Shown in pieces: positions 63,536 to 64,000 of a stretch of DNA of 64,000 nucleotides; within the stretch, counting starts at the first letter, position 1; each line of letters starts with the position of its first letter. The stretch lies in assembly GCF_002139935.1 (NCBI RefSeq), contig NZ_CP015578.1, positions 806,001 through 870,000 of the forward strand, read 5' to 3'. A program made the position numbers and the translations under genes. The notes beneath the pieces were generated by a model. The model did no database searches. It saw only the letters and a list, made by a program, of their open reading frames with translations, and was not told the DNA's origin. Origin of the DNA: Campylobacter lanienae NCTC 13004. GTDB taxonomy: Bacteria > Campylobacterota > Campylobacteria > Campylobacterales > Campylobacteraceae.

Positions 63536-64000
63536 TTACTCTACTTCTGCGTCGATAACATCATCATCTTTTTTCTTATCTTGTGCGTTAGCACCAGCGG
63601 TTTGATTTTGATACATTGCCTCAGCTAGCTTATGGCTTGCTTCGCTTAGGGCTTTTACCTTCGCATCGATCTGCTCTTTTGTGGCGCTCTCATCTTTTAA
63701 TGTCTCTTTTAAATCATTTAAGGCTGCTTCAATTTTAGCTCTATCTTCGCTTGAAATTTTCTCACCAAGTTCATCAAGAGATTTTTGAGTTTGGTGAGCT
63801 AGGCTATCAGCTGCGTTTCTAGCTTCAACGGCCTCTTTTCTCTTTTTATCTTCTTCTTTGTGTAATTCAGCGTCATTTACCATTTTATTTATCTCTTCTT
63901 CACTTAAGCCGCTTGAGCCTGAAATGGTGATATTTTGAGCTTTTCCACTAGCTTTATCTTTAGCAGAGACTGTGAGAATTCCATTTGCGTCTATATCAAA
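63536..64000 (-). CDS. dnaK: Chaperone DnaK, C-terminal part (runs off window)
   Basis: Last 154 residues of the Hsp70 chaperone, continuing past base 64000. Seen: [20 protein letters not shown] at the end of the substrate-binding beta domain, [18 protein letters not shown], and the helical lid with [18 protein letters not shown], finishing in the acidic [10 protein letters not shown] tail that recruits co-chaperones. The ATG at 63883 is internal. Converges with hemW 16 bases away. Confidence 0.97.
   Translation of the reverse strand, partial: FDIDANGILTVSAKDKASGKAQNITISGSSGLSEEEINKMVNDAELHKEEDKKRKEAVEARNAADSLAHQTQKSLDELGEKISSEDRAKIEAALNDLKETLKDESATKEQIDAKVKALSEASHKLAEAMYQNQTAGANAQDKKKDDDVIDAEVE

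Noticed and set aside
1-64000. CRISPR array, prophage, insertion sequence, restriction-modification or toxin-antitoxin genes
   Set aside because: No spaced repeats, transposase, phage, methylase or toxin-like reading frame was found on either strand.

Overview
This window is AT-rich, densely coded chromosome from a Campylobacter species. Several loci point to the order Campylobacterales: the four-gene 2-oxoglutarate:acceptor oxidoreductase (oorDABC), HobA (a DnaA-binding protein known from Helicobacter and Campylobacter), a CheZ relative of the divergent type found in this group, and monomeric isocitrate dehydrogenase. Gene order resembles C. jejuni in blocks (nudH-lysC-hobA-holB-folP-ligA, clpB/ctpA-purC-purS-purQ, glyQ-purE-U32-cheZ, icd-mdh-oor) but the blocks are joined differently. 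sucCD, which sit between mdh and oorD in C. jejuni, are absent here. A non-jejuni Campylobacter, perhaps of the fetus/hyointestinalis/lanienae group, is my best guess; the species is inferred.

Layout. 1-4.7 kb (minus): start of acetolactate synthase, then metK-dsbD-rhodanese-small protein-HAD phosphatase. 5-8.4 kb (plus): sstT-pepF-SspB-like protein, converging on a LysR regulator. 9.4-17.5 kb (plus): uvrD-like helicase, truB, csrA, ispE, rplI, hslV, hslU, era, ribB. 17.5-18.2 kb: the one long gene-free stretch, strongly C-over-G skewed, with two tandem repeats. 18.2-25.4 kb (minus): nine tightly packed genes from cheZ to an RluA-type pseudouridine synthase. 25.5-28 kb (plus): tRNA-Arg, a PHP phosphoesterase and glnA. 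28.2-32.3 kb (minus): fldA, a TRIC-like membrane protein, argD, an FAH-family enzyme, fliL, acpS. 32.4-38.5 kb (minus): icd, mdh, oorDABC. 38.6-42.5 kb (minus): rpe, an exonuclease, an NlpC/P60 lipoprotein, rhomboid, DUF455, SixA-like. 42.6-44.4 kb (plus): rseP and yggS. 44.4-47 kb (minus): clpB. 47.2-53.4 kb (plus): ctpA, purC, purS, purQ, an SH3-type membrane protein, plsC, dedA, an AEC transporter. 53.4-62.4 kb (minus): fliP, then cmoA, ribF, tlyA, ligA, folP, holB, hobA, lysC, nudH. 62.5-63.5 kb (plus): hemW-like. 63.5 kb to the edge (minus): end of dnaK.

Most of the window is core metabolism, translation, replication, envelope, proteostasis and flagellar function. I see no prophage, insertion sequence, CRISPR array, restriction system or secretion island. 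The points most worth checking are: a divergent SspB-like candidate ClpX adaptor; a CheZ-like phosphatase with CheY-binding-like peptides at both ends; a HAIR-like HspR operator over a consensus promoter of clpB; stacked inverted repeats before oorDABC where sucCD is missing; a glutamine synthetase whose adenylylation tyrosine is phenylalanine; and the repeat-bearing skewed gap at 17.5-18.2 kb.
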